Below, in pieces: positions 5,264-5,925 of a DNA stretch of 5,925 nt. A model generated the notes under the pieces. That model searched no databases. It saw nothing but the letters and a program-made list of their open reading frames with translations, and had not been told where the DNA came from. Every line of letters starts with the position of its first letter. The first letter of the stretch is position 1. Source of the DNA: a bacterium (GTDB lineage: Bacteria; Actinomycetota; Actinomycetes; Actinomycetales; Actinomycetaceae). Position numbers and translations under genes: made by a program. Location: NCBI GenBank assembly GCA_030544165.1, contig JAUNRP010000049.1, forward strand, positions 1 through 5,925, given 5' to 3'.

Positions 5264-5608
5264 ATGTCCCAGGCCACCGCCGAACACGGCGTCCTCCTCA
5301 CGGACGCTGCCGCCACCAAGGTGAAGAGCCTCCTCGAGCAGGAGGGTCGCGATGACCTGCGCCTGCGGATCGCCGTGCAGCCGGGCGGCTGCAGCGGACT
5401 GATCTACCAGCTCTACTTCGACGAGCGCGATCTGGACGGCGATGCCGTGCGCGATTTCGAGGGCGTGGAGGTGGTGGTGGACAAGATGTCCGTGCCCTAC
5501 CTGGACGGTGCCACCATCGACTTCGCGGACACGATCGAGCGCCAGGGCTTCACGATCGACAACCCCCAGGCAGCCGGATCCTGCGCGTGCGGCGAGTCGT
5601 TCCACTGA
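5264..5608 (+). CDS. erpA: Iron-sulfur cluster insertion protein, A-type carrier (HesB/IscA/ErpA)
   Basis: A 114-residue cytosolic A-type carrier, full length for the family. It binds a 2Fe-2S or 4Fe-4S cluster, probably as a dimer, and hands it to apo-proteins. The three conserved cysteines are present: Cys43 in QPGGCSGLIY, and Cys107 and Cys109 in GSCACGESF, the C-terminal CxCG. The strand pattern LTDAAATKVKSLL, LRLRIAVQPGGCSG, VEVVVDKMSVPYLDGATIDF fits the family throughout. The start ATG is fixed by GAAGGAG 6 bases upstream. In many Micrococcales this gene lies near cytochrome c oxidase genes (general recollection); here the next gene is a lipoprotein. The symbol follows common actinobacterial annotation; orthology to E. 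coli ErpA rather than IscA or SufA is not proven by this sequence. Confidence 0.95.
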   Translation: MSQATAEHGVLLTDAAATKVKSLLEQEGRDDLRLRIAVQPGGCSGLIYQLYFDERDLDGDAVRDFEGVEVVVDKMSVPYLDGATIDFADTIERQGFTIDNPQAAGSCACGESFH

Positions 5609-5659
5609 TCGTTCGCTCTCACTGACCGCCTGAGCCTCCCCCCACGAAACGGATTCCTG

Positions 5660-5925
5660 ATGCGCCGAACCGCCCTGACCTCGCTCGCCCTCGCGGCGGC
5701 CCTCGCACTCGCCGGATGTGGCGGGAGTGGAAACGGGGGAGAGACCACCGCCCCCGCGGGAGGGGATGGGCAGACCACCGCCCCTGCGGGAGGCGAGACG
5801 GCGGACCCGGGTGCGGGAGGCGTCGTCGGAATGCCCACCGTGACGGGTGCGTTTGGTGAGCAGCCGGTGCTGGAGTTCCCGGCCGAGCCACCGGCGGACC
5901 TGCAGGTGGAGACCCTGCACGAGGG
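5660..5925 (+). CDS. Secreted lipoprotein, probable FKBP-type peptidyl-prolyl isomerase, N-terminal part
   Basis: The gene is cut by the right window edge; 88 full codons are visible. MRRTALTSLALAAALALAGC is a lipoprotein signal peptide with lipobox LAGC and Cys20 as the lipid anchor. A low-complexity Gly/Thr/Pro/Ala linker follows (21-56) with a tandem 10-residue repeat. Then comes GMPTVTGAFGEQPVLEFP and PPADLQVETLHEG, which closely resembles the segment at the start of the folded region of actinobacterial lipoprotein FKBPs. The catalytic domain is not visible, so the prolyl isomerase call rests on this segment alone. It should act outside the membrane, helping secreted proteins fold. The ATG has only a weak GGA 6 bases upstream and no clear -10 box, so it may be read through from erpA, 51 bases away. 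The start was chosen because it gives a complete signal peptide. Confidence 0.68.
   Translation, partial: MRRTALTSLALAAALALAGCGGSGNGGETTAPAGGDGQTTAPAGGETADPGAGGVVGMPTVTGAFGEQPVLEFPAEPPADLQVETLHE
5738..5797 (+). repeat. 30-base tandem repeat coding the lipoprotein linker
   Basis: Two adjacent 30-base units (5738-5767 and 5768-5797) code GETTAPAGGD and GQTTAPAGGE. They differ at 5 of 30 bases, and the central AGACCACCGCCCC is identical. The repeat preserves frame and lies in the flexible tether between the lipid anchor and the folded domain. Copy number likely changes by slippage or recombination, altering tether length. Confidence 0.75.

Noticed and set aside
3832..5319. Long open frame of 495 codons on the minus strand, antisense to the kinase-like gene and the start of erpA
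   Set aside because: Only its last 115 codons (3832-4176) are a real gene, the DUF4333 lipoprotein with a complete signal peptide. The rest is Arg/Gly/His-rich shadow sequence opposite a conserved family protein, as expected in GC-rich DNA.
5597..5625. Short direct repeat TCGTTC...CACTGA across the erpA stop
   Set aside because: Two 6-base words repeated with different spacing (0 and 5 bases) and no frame or structural consequence; most likely chance or trivial slippage.
5618..5634. CTCA/TGAG pairing as an erpA terminator
   Set aside because: Only 4 bp with a 9-base loop and no T tract; not a credible terminator.
1..5925. A hidden defence system, phage island, biosynthetic cluster, CRISPR array or RNA gene
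   Set aside because: Every sizeable stretch is covered by a recognisable chromosomal gene with uniform GC-rich codon use; no repeats with spacers, integrase or transposase, tRNA-like or rRNA-like sequence is seen on either strand.

Overview
The window comes from a very GC-rich chromosome (roughly 70% by eye) with GTG starts and strong GC bias at third codon positions. The DUF3043 and DUF4333 families, an actinobacterial-type ErpA ending in CxCG, and TANNNT boxes 6-7 bases upstream of start codons point to an actinomycete, most likely Micrococcales. The order assignment is inference from gene content. The region looks like ordinary chromosomal core. I see no mobile element, CRISPR array, tRNA, rRNA or phage gene.

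Layout from left to right: the C-terminal two thirds of a class 2 dihydroorotate dehydrogenase (pyrD, +); a Kv-beta-type aldo/keto reductase (-), whose stop lies 6 bases from the pyrD stop; a two-helix membrane protein of the DUF3043 family (-); an M20 metallodipeptidase (+), divergent from DUF3043 across 54 bases; a small DUF4333 lipoprotein (-), convergent with the dipeptidase across 7 bases; a glycerate kinase-like protein (+), divergent from the lipoprotein; an A-type Fe-S carrier, ErpA (+); and the start of a secreted lipoprotein that looks like an actinobacterial FKBP-type prolyl isomerase (+), cut by the window end. Coding density is high, and the longest gap between genes is 95 bases.

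The genes do not form one pathway. They cover pyrimidine synthesis, redox housekeeping, peptide turnover, Fe-S cluster delivery and envelope proteins. Only glycerate kinase-like-erpA-lipoprotein (all +) could form a transcription unit, and erpA may also have its own promoter.

No undescribed system stands out. The points most worth a second look are: the glycerate kinase-like protein, which keeps the family fold signatures but has lost most signature residues around the active site and sits beside erpA; the compact divergent DUF3043/dipeptidase intergene, which carries two apparent leaderless promoters; an inverted repeat just before the kinase-like gene's ribosome-binding site; and two small in-frame tandem repeats in the lipoprotein genes.
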